Source: Streptomyces sp. NRRL F-2664
GTDB taxonomy: Bacteria; Actinomycetota; Actinomycetes; Streptomycetales; Streptomycetaceae
DNA length: 64,000 nt
Assembly (NCBI RefSeq): GCF_000719345.1
Contig: NZ_JOFX01000002.1
Span: forward strand, 248,001-312,000
Direction: 5' to 3'
Part shown: piece by piece, positions 1 to 10,534 of the stretch
Numbering within the stretch: the first letter of the stretch is position 1
How the letters are laid out: every line of letters begins with the position of its first letter
Position numbers and translations under genes: made by a program
Notes under the pieces: generated by a model
Seen by the model: the letters and a program-made list of their open reading frames with translations, nothing else
Told to the model about the DNA's origin: nothing
Database searches by the model: none

Positions 1-1
1 C

Positions 2-604
2 GCGTTCTCCACCGCCGTGCCCGCGCTGGTGGTCCCGGCGGTGGCGCACCTGCGCACGGCCCACCCGGGGGTGGAGGTCCGGGTCCGCGAGACCGAGGCC
101 GCGGAGTCGTACGAGCTGCTGTCGGCCGGGGGAGTGGACCTCGCGCTGTCGCTGGCCGCCCACGCACCCACCGCCCGGGACCGGCGGTTCACCCGCGTCA
201 CGCTGATGGAGGACCCGCTGGACGTGGCGCTGCCGCCGGGGCACCCGCTCCGGGACGCGGCGGACCTGCGGTTGGCGGACCTGTCCGGGGATCCGTGGAT
301 CTACGGGGGCAGCGGCCCGTGGTCGCAGATCGCGCGGGGCGCCTGCGAGGCGGCGGGATTCGTCCCCGAACAGGCCCACTCCGCGTCGGGCTGGACCGCG
401 ATCCTGGCCATGGTCGAGGCGGGGATGGGCGTGGCCCTGGTCCCGCGGATGGTTTCCAGCCGGGCGTCGGGGGTGGCGGTGCGTGTGCTGTCGCAGGACC
501 GGCCGACGCGGCACGTGATCGCGGCCGTCCGCCGCGGCGCCGAGTCCGCTCCCGCGGTGGCGCACGTCCTCACGGCCCTCCGGTCCGCCGCCGCGCGCCC
601 CTGA
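2..604 (+). CDS. LysR-type transcriptional regulator, C-terminal part (5' truncated by window edge)
   Basis: The frame is open from the first bases and ends at TGA 602-604, so the N-terminal winged-helix DNA-binding domain lies outside the window. The roughly 200 visible residues look like the periplasmic-binding-protein-like effector domain of LysR regulators: an alternating alpha/beta pattern, a segment DVALPPGHPL typical of the first subdomain crossover, and GMGVALVPRMV near the C-terminus, typical of the last strand-helix unit. The effector and target operon cannot be inferred here because LysR targets usually lie divergently upstream, outside the window. It converges with pepN. The assignment to the family is from fold pattern; the specific role is unknown. 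Confidence 0.8.
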   Translation, partial: AFSTAVPALVVPAVAHLRTAHPGVEVRVRETEAAESYELLSAGGVDLALSLAAHAPTARDRRFTRVTLMEDPLDVALPPGHPLRDAADLRLADLSGDPWIYGGSGPWSQIARGACEAAGFVPEQAHSASGWTAILAMVEAGMGVALVPRMVSSRASGVAVRVLSQDRPTRHVIAAVRRGAESAPAVAHVLTALRSAAARP

Positions 605-664
605 CCCCGCGCTCCCGGGGCTCTGCCCCCGTGCCCCGAGCGCCGGCGAGGCCGAAAGAGCGGA

Positions 665-726
665 CCCCGCGCCCCGAACGCCGGGCGGCTGGTGGATCCA
701 GCCCCGCCGGCGTTTGAGGCGCGGGG
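665..726. terminator. Long imperfect hairpin between convergent genes
   Basis: The left arm (665-688, CCCCGCGCC...AACGCCGGGCGG) pairs with the right arm (about 704-726, CCGCCGGCGTTTGAGGCGCGGGG) over about 22 positions, with a few mismatches. It sits between the LysR stop and the pepN stop and could end transcription from both sides. The right arm, CCGGCGTTTGAGGCGCGGGG, is a sequence I recognise from many Streptomyces intergenic regions, so this may be a dispersed repeat serving as a terminator. Confidence 0.55.
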
Positions 727-761
727 GTCCGGGGGCGGAGCCCCGTATCGGGCCCGGGGCC

Positions 762-3359
762 CTAGACCTGAGCGGCAGCGGCAGCCGCAGCGGCGTCGGC
801 CGCCTGGGCCTTCAGCGCTCGCTCGACGCCCGCGCGGGACTCCGAGACCAGCCGCCGCAGCGCGGCGTTCGGCTCTGCGGAGGCGAGCCACGCGTCCGTC
901 GCGTCCAGCGTCTCCCGCGAGACCTGGAGCGCCGGGTAGAGGCCCACCGCGATCTGCTGGGCGATCTCGTGGCTGCGGGTGTCCCAGACCTCCTTGACCG
1001 CCGCGAAGTACTTCTCGGTGTACGGCGCCAGCAGCTCGCGCTGGTCGGTCTGCACGAAGCCGCCGATCACCGCCTCCTGCACCGCGTTCGGCAGGTCGCC
1101 GGACTCCACCACCGAGGCCCACGCCCCGGCCTTGGCCTCCGCCGTCGGGCGGGCCGCCCGCGCCGTCGCCGCGTGGCGCTCGCCGGCCGCCGTCGCGTCC
1201 CGCTCCAGCTCCGCCGCGATCGCCGGCTCGTCCGCGACACCCGTCGCGGCCAGCCGCTCCAGGAACGCCCACCGCAGCTCGGTGTCGACGGCCAGGCCCT
1301 CGATCTCGGCCGAGCCGTCCAGCAGCGCCGACAGGAAGGCCAGCTGCTCCTGCGTCCGGGCGGTCGCCGCGAAGGCCCGGGCCCACGCCAGCTGGTGGTC
1401 GCCGGCCGGCTCCGCGGCGCGCAGGTGCTCCAGAGTGGCCTCGGTCCAGGCCGCCAGGCCCTCCTCCCGCCACGCCGGGTCGGCGTACAGGTCGATGGCC
1501 AGCTTCACCTGCCGGTGCAGGGACTGCACGACGCCGATGTCGGACTCCTTGCCGATGCCCGAGAGCACCAGCGAGAGGTAGTCGCGGGTGGCGAGCTCGC
1601 CGTCACGGGTCATGTCCCAGGCCGAGGCCCAGCACAGGGCGCGCGGCAGCGACTCCGCGAAGTCGCCGATGTGGGCGGTGACCGCCGCGAGGGACTCCTC
1701 GTCGAGGCGGACCTTCGCGTACGACAGGTCGTCGTCGTTCAGCAGGACCACGGTCGGGCGGGCCCGGCCCACCAGCTCCGGCACCGTCGTCAGGGCACCG
1801 TCGATGTCCAGCTCGATCCGGTCGGTGCGCACGAGCGCGCCGTCCTGGAGCTCGTACAGGCCCACGGCGATGCGGTGCGGGCGCAGGGTCGACTCGCCCT
1901 TCGCCCCGGCGGGCAGCGGCGGCGCCTCCTGGCGGATGCCGAAGGCGGTGATCACGCCGTCGGCGTCGGTGGTGATCTCCGGGCGCAGGACGTTGATGCC
2001 GGCCGTCTCCAGCCACGCCTTCGACCAGGCGGTCAGATCGCGGCCCGAGGTCTCCTCCAGCGCGCCCAGCAGGTCCGACAGGCGGGTGTTGCCGAAGGCG
2101 TGCGCCTTGAAGTAGGCCTGCACGCCCTGGAAGAACGCGTCCGTGCCGACGTAGGCGACGAGCTGCTTGAGCACCGAGGCGCCCTTGGCGTAGGTGATGC
2201 CGTCGAAGTTGACCATCACGTCGTCGAGGTCGCGGATGTCCGCCATGATCGGGTGCGTGGACGGCAGCTGGTCCTGCCGGTAGGCCCACGTCTTCATCGA
2301 GTTGGCGAAGGTGGTCCACGCGTGCGGCCACTTCGAGCCCTCCGCGTACGCCTGGCACGCGATGGACGTGTAGGTGGCGAACGACTCGTTCAGCCACAGG
2401 TCGTTCCACCACTCCATGGTGACGAGGTCGCCGAACCACATGTGGGCGAGCTCGTGGAGGATGGTCTCCGCGCGCACCTCGTACGCAGCGTCCGTCACCT
2501 TCGAGCGGAAGACGTACTGGTCGCGGATGGTGACCGCGCCCGCGTTCTCCATCGCGCCCGCGTTGAACTCCGGCACGAAGAGCTGGTCGTACTTGGCGAA
2601 CGGGTAGGCGTAGGCGAACTTCTCCTGGAACCAGTCGAAGCCCTGCCGGGTCACGTCGAAGATCGCGTCCGCGTCGAGGAACTCGGCGAGCGAGGGCCGG
2701 CAGTAGATGCCGAGCGGCACGGACTGGCCGTCGGGGCCCTCGTAGGAGCTGTGCACCGCGTGGTACGGGCCGACGATCAGGGCGGTGATGTACGAGGAGA
2801 TGCGCGGCGTCGGCTCGAAGCGCCAGACGTTGTCCTTGACGTCCGCGGGCTCGGGCGTCGGGGAGTTCGAGATGACCGTCCAGCCCTCGGGGGCCTTCAC
2901 GGTGAACTGGAAGGTGGCCTTCAGGTCGGGCTGCTCGAAGCTGGCGAAGACCCGCCGCGCGTCCGGCCCCTCGAACTGGGTGTAGAGGTAGGCCTGCTGG
3001 TCGACCGGGTCGACGAAGCGGTGCAGGCCCTCACCGGTGTTGGTGTACGCGCAGTCCGCGACGACCCGCAGTTCGTTGGCCCCGGCCGCGAGGTGCGCCA
3101 GCGCGATCCGGGAGTCGCGGAAGACGGCCGCGACGTCGAGCGACTTGCCGTTGAGGACGACCTCGTGCACCGCGGGGGCGACCAGGTCGATGAAGGTCTC
3201 CGCCCCGGCCTCGGCCGACTGGAAGCGCACGGTGGTCACGGACGGGTAGGTGCCGCCCTCCTGCGCACCGCTGAGATCGAGTTCGATCTCGTACGAGTCG
3301 ACGGTGAGCAGCTTCGCACGCTGCTGAGCCTCTTCACGGGTGAGGTTCGTGCCTGGCAC
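762..3359 (-). CDS. pepN: Aminopeptidase N (M1 family zinc metallopeptidase)
   Basis: An 865-residue M1 aminopeptidase that removes N-terminal residues from peptides in the cytoplasm. The exopeptidase motif GAMEN is at residues 268-272. The zinc site HELAH is at 302-306 with the third ligand Glu325 in LWLNESF, exactly the HExxH-x18-E spacing. The length and the C-terminal ERAP1-like helical domain match the actinobacterial PepN family; the protein ends in a low-complexity alanine run. I chose the GTG at 3357-3359 because AAGGAG lies 8 nt upstream and the sequence PGTNLTREEA that follows matches the start of the second copy in this window. It is downstream of asd on the same strand but separated by hairpins, so probably independently transcribed. 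Confidence 0.95.
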   Translation of the reverse strand: MPGTNLTREEAQQRAKLLTVDSYEIELDLSGAQEGGTYPSVTTVRFQSAEAGAETFIDLVAPAVHEVVLNGKSLDVAAVFRDSRIALAHLAAGANELRVVADCAYTNTGEGLHRFVDPVDQQAYLYTQFEGPDARRVFASFEQPDLKATFQFTVKAPEGWTVISNSPTPEPADVKDNVWRFEPTPRISSYITALIVGPYHAVHSSYEGPDGQSVPLGIYCRPSLAEFLDADAIFDVTRQGFDWFQEKFAYAYPFAKYDQLFVPEFNAGAMENAGAVTIRDQYVFRSKVTDAAYEVRAETILHELAHMWFGDLVTMEWWNDLWLNESFATYTSIACQAYAEGSKWPHAWTTFANSMKTWAYRQDQLPSTHPIMADIRDLDDVMVNFDGITYAKGASVLKQLVAYVGTDAFFQGVQAYFKAHAFGNTRLSDLLGALEETSGRDLTAWSKAWLETAGINVLRPEITTDADGVITAFGIRQEAPPLPAGAKGESTLRPHRIAVGLYELQDGALVRTDRIELDIDGALTTVPELVGRARPTVVLLNDDDLSYAKVRLDEESLAAVTAHIGDFAESLPRALCWASAWDMTRDGELATRDYLSLVLSGIGKESDIGVVQSLHRQVKLAIDLYADPAWREEGLAAWTEATLEHLRAAEPAGDHQLAWARAFAATARTQEQLAFLSALLDGSAEIEGLAVDTELRWAFLERLAATGVADEPAIAAELERDATAAGERHAATARAARPTAEAKAGAWASVVESGDLPNAVQEAVIGGFVQTDQRELLAPYTEKYFAAVKEVWDTRSHEIAQQIAVGLYPALQVSRETLDATDAWLASAEPNAALRRLVSESRAGVERALKAQAADAAAAAAAAQV

Positions 3360-3453
3360 GCGGTCATCTCCTTCGATGGTGACGTTGCCCCGCCATCCTT
3401 CCACGGGGGGACGGGTCACCGCCCCGGAGTAATCCACGGGCGAACGCACCGCC

Positions 3454-3472
3454 GCGGGGGCCGCGCCCCCGC
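3454..3472 (-). terminator. GC-rich hairpin after asd
   Basis: GCGGGGGC (3454-3461) and GCCCCCGC (3465-3472) form a perfect 8-bp stem with a 3-nt loop, about 55 bp after the asd stop and before the pepN ribosome-binding site. A second GGAGGG-type inverted repeat lies at about 3480-3512. There is no U tract, as is usual in Streptomyces. Confidence 0.5.
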
Positions 3473-3526
3473 ACCGGTGGGAGGGAGGGCGCCGGTGGCG
3501 GCCGCCCTCCCCGGTGTCCCGGCGGG

Positions 3527-4891
<1,365 letters not shown>

Positions 4892-4907
4892 TTCCCTGCG
4901 CAAGGTG

Positions 4908-7900
4908 CTACGGGAGGACCTTCTCGATCTGCACGCTGCCGGTGCCGGCGGCGGTGCCGCGGGCGTTGAGCAGCTCGACCTGGCCGAAGAACTGGCGGCC
5001 CTCGGGGGCCGCGCTGGTGACCAGGACGTTCGCCGAGACCTGCGCGGTGGCGCCGGTGGCGAGGTTCACCGCGGCGGCCTCGTCGACCTGAACGGAGCCC
5101 AGGGCGGCCGAGAAGAACACGTCGCGGTAGTCGTACGTGGTGGAGCCGGCCGGGACCGCGTAGCCGATCACCTTGACCGTGTAGGTGCCCGCGGCCGGGT
5201 TGACCAGGCTCACGGACTCCTCGGAGTCGCCGTCGGCGGCGGAGCCGACCTTGACGCCGTCCTTGTAGACCTCGAGGTCGAGGTCGGCGGCGGTGTCGGA
5301 CACCTTGCCGATCGCGACGTCGAGGCGCGAGGTGCCGGCCGGCACCGCGATCTCGGTGGTGTGGGTCTCACCGTTGGCGATGGTCGGCTTGGCGACCTTC
5401 GCGGAGCCCAGCGGACCGCCCTTGAGCTTGCCGCCGCTGATGGCCGCGCCGCCGTTCTTGACGCTCCACTGGACGGGCGCCGGGGTGCCCTGCTTCACCT
5501 CGGGCAGGACCTTGACCGCGGGGTCGAAGGCCGCGCCGAGCACGGAGACGTCCAGCTTGTACGGGTTGTCCAGGACCGGCGACGTACGGCGGGCCTCGAC
5601 CTCGATCTCCCAGACGCCCGGCGTCGGCTCGGGGTACGAGCGCACGTCGGGCCGGCAGGTGTTGGCCGGGTTGTCGTAGTTCGGGTAGCAGTTCGTCGTG
5701 GCCGTCGGGTCGACCGGCACGCCGTACGGGTGGATCGCGATGAAGCGCGTCTGGGCGCCCGCCGCGAGACCGCTGAGGGCGACCTCCAGGCTCTTGGCGC
5801 CCGGCGGAACGGTCACGAAGTACGACGTGTGCGAGTTGCGCTGCACCGAGGCGGACTGCGACAGGGAGAACGACGGCGCGGCCAGGGGGGCGGAAGCCAC
5901 GACGGTCGTGAGGATCTGCTTGTCGATGCCCTCGGTGGTCTCGTCGTCCAGCTGCAGGATGCCGCTGTGGACGCCGGCGGTCTTGGCGTTGGCCTCGACC
6001 TTGATGGTGACGGGCTTGTTCAGCGGCAGGGTGACGTAGTCGTAGCCGCCGACGACCTTGAAGGTGCCGTCGTTGTTGCGCCAGCTCAGGTCGTGCCGGG
6101 TGCCGTACTTGACGCCCGTGGTGCGGGTGACGACGACGTTGTAGACCTTCTTCTGGCCGACCTTGAGGCCGCCCTCGCGGTCGTACAGGCCGGTGCCGAA
6201 GCCCGGGGTCTTCAGGAACTGGTCGATCGCGGTGTCGACCGGCGCCTTGACGGTGAACTCGTTGGCCTTCGCGTCGCGCTGGACGGACTCCCACGCGCCG
6301 TTCACGTCGATCAGGCCCGAACCCTGCGCGTGCGCCGGGACGTTGTCGATCTTCTTGGCGGAGCTGGTGAGCGCGATCCGCAGGGAGGCCGGGGTCAGCT
6401 TGATGCCCTGCTGCTTCGCGGCCGAGATCAGCAGCGCGCTCGCGCCCGCCGCCTGCGGCGACGCCATCGAGGTGCCCTGGAGCATGCCGTAGCCGGCCGG
6501 CAGGGCGTAGCCCGCCTCCTTCACCGGCGCGCCGGGCAGCCAGGTCTGGATGGTGTTGATGGCCGCGCCGGGGGCGCTGATGGTCGGCGTGAAGCCGCCG
6601 TCCTCACGCGGACCGCGCGAGGAGAAGGGGAACATGTTGTACTTCGTGCTCACGCCCGAGCCGTAGTTCGCGGCCCACGTCTCCTTCGAGACCGAGGCGC
6701 CCACGGAGATGACCTTGTCCGCGAGGGCCGGGTCGCCGATGGTGTTGACACCGGGGCCGGAGTTGCCGGCCGAGATGACCAGCTGGACGCCGTAGGTGTC
6801 GACGAGGTTGCGGTAGAGCTCGGCGCGCGCGTTGTTGCCGTCGTTCAGCGCGGGCAGGCCGCCGATCGACATGTTGACGATGTCGACGCCGCGGTTGACG
6901 ACGAGGTCGATCATGCCCTCGGTCAGCGCGATGTTGGTGCAGCCGCCGGACCAGGAGCAGGCGCGCGAGGAGACCAGCTTGGCGCCGGGCGCCCCGCCGT
7001 TCATCTTGCCGCCGAACAGGCCGTTGGCGGCGGTGATGCCGGCGACGTGCGTGCCGTGCTCGGACTCGATGATGCCGATGTTGACGAAGTCGGCCTTCTT
7101 GCCGACCCAGTCCCCGCCCAGCGGGTCCATCGGGACGTCCTTGCGGATCTCGATCACGAACGGAATCCGCTCGGCGACCTCGGTCGCCGGGTTGTCCGTG
7201 CCGAAGTAGCCGATCTGGTAGCCGTCCTTGTACGGCTTCATCGGCTCGTTGTTCGTGAAGTCGCCGTCCTGGTCGGTGTCGACGCGGACGGTTCCGGCGG
7301 CGGCGTCGTAGAGCATGCCGAACCGGTCGGTGGTGTCACCGTCGCGGTTGACGTCGCCCGCCATGTCGCCGGTGGCCGTGATCGACTCGCTGAACCGGCT
7401 CCACTGGAAGCTGCCCTCGGGCGCCTTCCAGCTCTGGCCGCCCGCGGTGAAGGAGCCGCCCGCGGCGGTCACCGGGGTGATCTGCGCGCGCCAGGTGCCG
7501 TCGCTGTCGGTGATCGGGTCGGTGGCCGTCACCCAGTCGACGATCTTGCGCTCGCCGGTGGTGGTCTTCTGCAGGGCCGGGTGGCCGAGGTCGACACCCG
7601 AGTCCATGATGCCGATGGTCACGCCGCGGCCGTCGGCCTGCGGGTTGTTCGCGACGAAGTCGACCGCGCCGGTCTCGAAGGACGGGTTGTACGGGTTCTT
7701 CGCCGGGGTGTCCTTGTCCGGCGCCGCGTACGACTCGGCCGCGGTCTTCTTCACCGTGCCGGCCTCCCGGCCGGCGTCGGGACGCGGGTCCGGCAGCTGG
7801 ATCTCGTGCCGCAGGTCGATGCCGTGCACCGAGGACAGCTTGGCGGCCGCCTTCAGCGCGGCCTCCGCCTTGCCGGTCGGCAGGGTGGCGCGCACGTAAC

Positions 7901-8237
7901 CGAGGTTGTCGTACGTCCGGCCGACCGAGGCGCCCTGGACGGCGTCCAGCTGCTCGGCGACCTGCTTGGTCTGGCCGGGGGCCGTCGCGACCATGACGGT
8001 GACGTTCGCGTCACCCTTGGCCTTGGCCTCCTGGAGGAGCTCGACGTCGGCCGAACCGAGCTTCTGATCGGCGGTCTTGACCGCGGGCGAGGTGCCCGGG
8101 GTCTCCGCGCCGGTCGCCGCGAACGCGGGCGCGGCGCCGGTCGCCGCGAGGGCGGCGACCAGGCCGGCCGCGGCCGCGACGCGCGCGACGCGTCTGGCCC
8201 CGGGTATGGAGCCGGGGGATTCGAGGGTCATCAGCAT
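4908..8237 (-). CDS. Secreted subtilisin-like serine protease (S8 family)
   Basis: An 1109-residue exported peptidase. A basic N-terminus (PGARRVARV) followed by an Ala/Leu-rich core and APAFA ending near residue 40 forms a Sec signal peptide. The catalytic triad is visible: Asp212 in IMDSGVD, His394 in ESEHGTHVAG and Ser590 in QGTSMASP. About 180 residues separate Asp and His, far more than in a minimal subtilisin, so there is an inserted domain. After residue 620 come 480 residues of beta-rich repeats, probably prepeptidase-C or fibronectin-like domains. Residues 41-170 resemble an inhibitor-type propeptide. The start is ATG-CTG-ATG; no clear Shine-Dalgarno sequence is visible. Substrate unknown; extracellular protein degradation is likely. 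Confidence 0.9.
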   Translation of the reverse strand: MLMTLESPGSIPGARRVARVAAAAGLVAALAATGAAPAFAATGAETPGTSPAVKTADQKLGSADVELLQEAKAKGDANVTVMVATAPGQTKQVAEQLDAVQGASVGRTYDNLGYVRATLPTGKAEAALKAAAKLSSVHGIDLRHEIQLPDPRPDAGREAGTVKKTAAESYAAPDKDTPAKNPYNPSFETGAVDFVANNPQADGRGVTIGIMDSGVDLGHPALQKTTTGERKIVDWVTATDPITDSDGTWRAQITPVTAAGGSFTAGGQSWKAPEGSFQWSRFSESITATGDMAGDVNRDGDTTDRFGMLYDAAAGTVRVDTDQDGDFTNNEPMKPYKDGYQIGYFGTDNPATEVAERIPFVIEIRKDVPMDPLGGDWVGKKADFVNIGIIESEHGTHVAGITAANGLFGGKMNGGAPGAKLVSSRACSWSGGCTNIALTEGMIDLVVNRGVDIVNMSIGGLPALNDGNNARAELYRNLVDTYGVQLVISAGNSGPGVNTIGDPALADKVISVGASVSKETWAANYGSGVSTKYNMFPFSSRGPREDGGFTPTISAPGAAINTIQTWLPGAPVKEAGYALPAGYGMLQGTSMASPQAAGASALLISAAKQQGIKLTPASLRIALTSSAKKIDNVPAHAQGSGLIDVNGAWESVQRDAKANEFTVKAPVDTAIDQFLKTPGFGTGLYDREGGLKVGQKKVYNVVVTRTTGVKYGTRHDLSWRNNDGTFKVVGGYDYVTLPLNKPVTIKVEANAKTAGVHSGILQLDDETTEGIDKQILTTVVASAPLAAPSFSLSQSASVQRNSHTSYFVTVPPGAKSLEVALSGLAAGAQTRFIAIHPYGVPVDPTATTNCYPNYDNPANTCRPDVRSYPEPTPGVWEIEVEARRTSPVLDNPYKLDVSVLGAAFDPAVKVLPEVKQGTPAPVQWSVKNGGAAISGGKLKGGPLGSAKVAKPTIANGETHTTEIAVPAGTSRLDVAIGKVSDTAADLDLEVYKDGVKVGSAADGDSEESVSLVNPAAGTYTVKVIGYAVPAGSTTYDYRDVFFSAALGSVQVDEAAAVNLATGATAQVSANVLVTSAAPEGRQFFGQVELLNARGTAAGTGSVQIEKVLP

Positions 8238-8504
8238 CCCTGGTAAGTGAAAGATACGGTCCGGATTTCGGTGCCGGATGACCGGTCAGCTTTCCTCAAC
8301 CGACAGGTCTTTGGGGAGGGATGTCATCGACCGAGACCTGCGGTGGCGGAGACCCGCCAGCGCGGAACATCCGCCAGTGAGGCCGTATCGGGGCACAGTG
8401 GTGCGAACCTCGGGGGTCGAAGAGTGGCTTTGTCGACTTGGAGGCCTCGCGCCGCTACCGGTGCGGGATGGTCCGCCGACCCGGGTGTGACAGATTTCGC
8501 CCCG

Positions 8505-9065
8505 TCAGCGCTCGCGCGTGCGCGCGTAGTGGCGCGAGGCCTTCGCCCGGTTTCCGCAGGCGGACATCGAGCACCAGCGCCGGGTGCCGTTGCGCGAGGT
8601 GTCGTGGAAGTGCAGGACGCAGGTCTCCGCGGCGCACTTGCGGATCCGATCGGGCGCGGAGGCCAGCAGCTCAAGGTAGTTCCGGGCGGCCGTCCAGGCC
8701 GGACCCCAGGACGGGTCGTCGAACTCGGCCCGCTCACCCGGCCCTTGCGCGGTCAGGGTGGCGCGGATGCGGCCGTGCTCCAGTACGGCGTCGACCAGGG
8801 CGCGGGCGCCCGCGTCGGCCGGGTCCGCGACCGCGCGGGCCAGTGCCTCGCGTGCGGTCATCAGGTGGACGAGGGTGGGGGCGTCGGCCCGGAAGCGGCC
8901 GGCCAGCCCGGCGGACTCCAGCCACACGGCGAGCCCTTCGACCCTGCTCAGCCCGAAGGCGCCGGCGAAGAGGTCGACGGGCTCGCCCTCCTGCACCCAG
9001 CGGGTGTTCAGCAGGTCGAGGGCGATCGGCTCCCCGGTCAGGGGCCGTGCGTCCGCCGTCGTCAT
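8505..9065 (-). CDS. CGNR zinc-finger (ABATE domain) protein, likely transcriptional regulator
   Basis: A 186-residue protein. Residues 11-135 match the stress-associated ABATE-type N-terminal domain (EPIALDLLNTRWV start). Residues 144-173 hold the CGNR zinc finger: Cys144, Cys149, Cys165 and Cys170, ending in ACGNRAKASRHYAR. The finger is assumed to bind DNA. The gene is divergent from a VOC/flavin-oxidase pair, and a long palindrome lies between them (9121-9156), so it probably regulates that pair and itself. The ligand is unknown. Start ATG 9063-9065 with GAGGAGACGG upstream. Confidence 0.85.
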   Translation of the reverse strand: MTTADARPLTGEPIALDLLNTRWVQEGEPVDLFAGAFGLSRVEGLAVWLESAGLAGRFRADAPTLVHLMTAREALARAVADPADAGARALVDAVLEHGRIRATLTAQGPGERAEFDDPSWGPAWTAARNYLELLASAPDRIRKCAAETCVLHFHDTSRNGTRRWCSMSACGNRAKASRHYARTRER

Positions 9066-9120
9066 GTCCGTCTCCTCGCTCGCTAACCACTCAAGAGTAC
9101 GTGAGCGGTTGACGCCTCCT

Positions 9121-9156
9121 GTTCTAACCTTTAAATTGCATTTAGAAGGTTAGAAC
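9121..9156. promoter_or_regulatory. Near-perfect palindromic operator in the CGNR/VOC divergon
   Basis: GTTCTAACCTT (9121-9131) and AAGGTTAGAAC (9146-9156) are perfect inverted repeats, and inside them TAAAT and ATTTA continue the symmetry around TGC. The block is far AT-richer than its surroundings. It lies 33 bp before the VOC start and 56 bp before the CGNR start, the position expected of an operator overlapping both promoters. Binding by the CGNR protein is inference. Confidence 0.75.
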
Positions 9157-9188
9157 TCGTGGAAGCAGTCTTCGGGGAAGGACCCGTC

Positions 9189-9647
9189 ATGACCACCGCC
9201 ATCAGCACCCTCCGCACCGGGCACGTCGGCCTCAACGTCACCGACATCGAGCGCTCACTCGCCTTCTACCGGGACGCCCTCGACTTCGAGGTCCTGGCCG
9301 AGGGCAAGGAGGAGGACCGCCGCTTCGCCCTGCTCGGCCGGGACGGCGCGCTCGCCCTCGCGCTCTGGCAGCAGGCCACCGGCTCCTTCGCGCCGGCCGC
9401 GGCCGGACTGCACCACCTGGCGTTCTCGGCGGGCGGAGTCGAGGAGGTGCGCGGGTACGAGGAGCGGCTGCGCGGCCTGGGCGTCGTGTTCGCCTACGAG
9501 GGTGTGGTCGCGCACGGCGAGGGCGCCGCCTCCGGCGGCATCTTCTTCCACGACCCCGACGGCACCCGTCTGGAGATCTCCGTACCGGCCGGGGCCGAAG
9601 GCGCGCCCGCCCCCGTCGCCGGGGCGCCGACCTGCGGGTTCTTCTAA
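9189..9647 (+). CDS. VOC (glyoxalase/bleomycin-resistance/dioxygenase) family protein
   Basis: 152 residues with two beta-alpha-beta-beta-beta modules. TGHVGLNVTDIERSLAFYRD opens the first module, and LHHLAF plus RLEIS in the second give the His and Glu typical of the metal site. Family members include glyoxalase I, ring-cleaving dioxygenases and antibiotic-binding proteins; the substrate cannot be told. The ATG at 9189 was preferred over an in-frame upstream GTG at 9159 because GGGGAAGGA lies 6 nt before it, and the upstream frame would run into the palindrome region. Its stop overlaps the start of the next gene (TAATG), so the two are translationally coupled. Confidence 0.88.
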   Translation: MTTAISTLRTGHVGLNVTDIERSLAFYRDALDFEVLAEGKEEDRRFALLGRDGALALALWQQATGSFAPAAAGLHHLAFSAGGVEEVRGYEERLRGLGVVFAYEGVVAHGEGAASGGIFFHDPDGTRLEISVPAGAEGAPAPVAGAPTCGFF

Positions 9648-10534
9648 TGCCCGGCGCCTACCACTGGGGTTCGCTGGCGGTGCAGGAGCGGGTGGGCGTA
9701 CGCGGGGCGGCCGAGCACGTCGGCCGCTCGATCGGTACGGGCATCCGCGATGTCGCCGCGGCCTTCCTGGAACTCCAGCCGCACCTGGTCGTCGGGGCCG
9801 CCGACGGAGCCGGCCGGATGTGGGCCTCGCTGCTCACCGGCCCGCCCGGCTTCGTGCGGGCCACCGGCCCGCACCGGATCTCCGTCGCGGGAGGCGTACC
9901 CGCCGCGGACCCCCTCGCCGAGGCGCTGGCCGCGGACGGGACCCGCGTCGGGACCCTCGCGCTCGACCCGCGCACCCGGCGCCGGATGCGGCTGAACGGG
10001 ACCCTCTCGGCGACCCCTCGGGGCTTCGCCGTCGAGGCCGAACAGGTCTTCGCCAACTGCCCCAAGTACCTGCAGAAGCGGCAGCCGCTGGAGCGGGTGG
10101 CGCAGGGGGCCGGCGTCGTGCGCCGCGGGGAGGCCCTGACCCCCGGCCAGGTGGATGCCGTGCGGAGCGCCGACACCTTCTTCGTCGCCACCACGGCGGA
10201 GGCGGACGGGGTCGACGCAAGTCACCGCGGCGGCCTGCCCGGCTTCGTGGACGTGCTCTCCCCCGCCGAGCTGGCCTGGGCGGACTACGCGGGGAACGCG
10301 ATGTTCCTGACCCTCGGGAACCTGACCGCGGACCCGCGGGCCGGACTGCTCTTCCCGGATTGGGAGACGGGGGCCGTCCTCCAGCTCAGCGGCCGGGCCC
10401 GGACGGAGTTCGCGACCGACGGCGGCCGCCGCACCCGCTTCCGGGTGGAGTCGGTGGTGGAGGCGCTGCACCCGGGGCGGCTGCTGTGGAGCACCCCGGA
10501 ATACTCGCCTCACCTGGGCAGCACCACCAGATAG
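9647..10534 (+). CDS. Pyridoxamine 5'-phosphate oxidase-family flavin protein
   Basis: 295 residues. The central part (about 90-270) has the split-barrel FMN-binding pattern: TLALDPRTRRRMRLNG, then GLPGFVDVLSPAELAWADYAGNAMF, then DPRAGLLFPDW, as in the large PNPOx-like family that often carries an N-terminal extension. Predicted to be an FMN- or F420-dependent oxidoreductase of unknown substrate. Its ATG overlaps the VOC stop codon, implying joint expression and perhaps a joint pathway. Its last 25 bp overlap the 3' end of the convergent gene at 10510-11472, with no room for a terminator. Confidence 0.82.
   Translation: MPGAYHWGSLAVQERVGVRGAAEHVGRSIGTGIRDVAAAFLELQPHLVVGAADGAGRMWASLLTGPPGFVRATGPHRISVAGGVPAADPLAEALAADGTRVGTLALDPRTRRRMRLNGTLSATPRGFAVEAEQVFANCPKYLQKRQPLERVAQGAGVVRRGEALTPGQVDAVRSADTFFVATTAEADGVDASHRGGLPGFVDVLSPAELAWADYAGNAMFLTLGNLTADPRAGLLFPDWETGAVLQLSGRARTEFATDGGRRTRFRVESVVEALHPGRLLWSTPEYSPHLGSTTR

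Noticed and set aside
9159..9188. Earlier GTG start for the VOC protein
   Set aside because: It lacks a ribosome-binding site and begins right after the palindrome; the ATG at 9189 has a good site and the family N-terminus.
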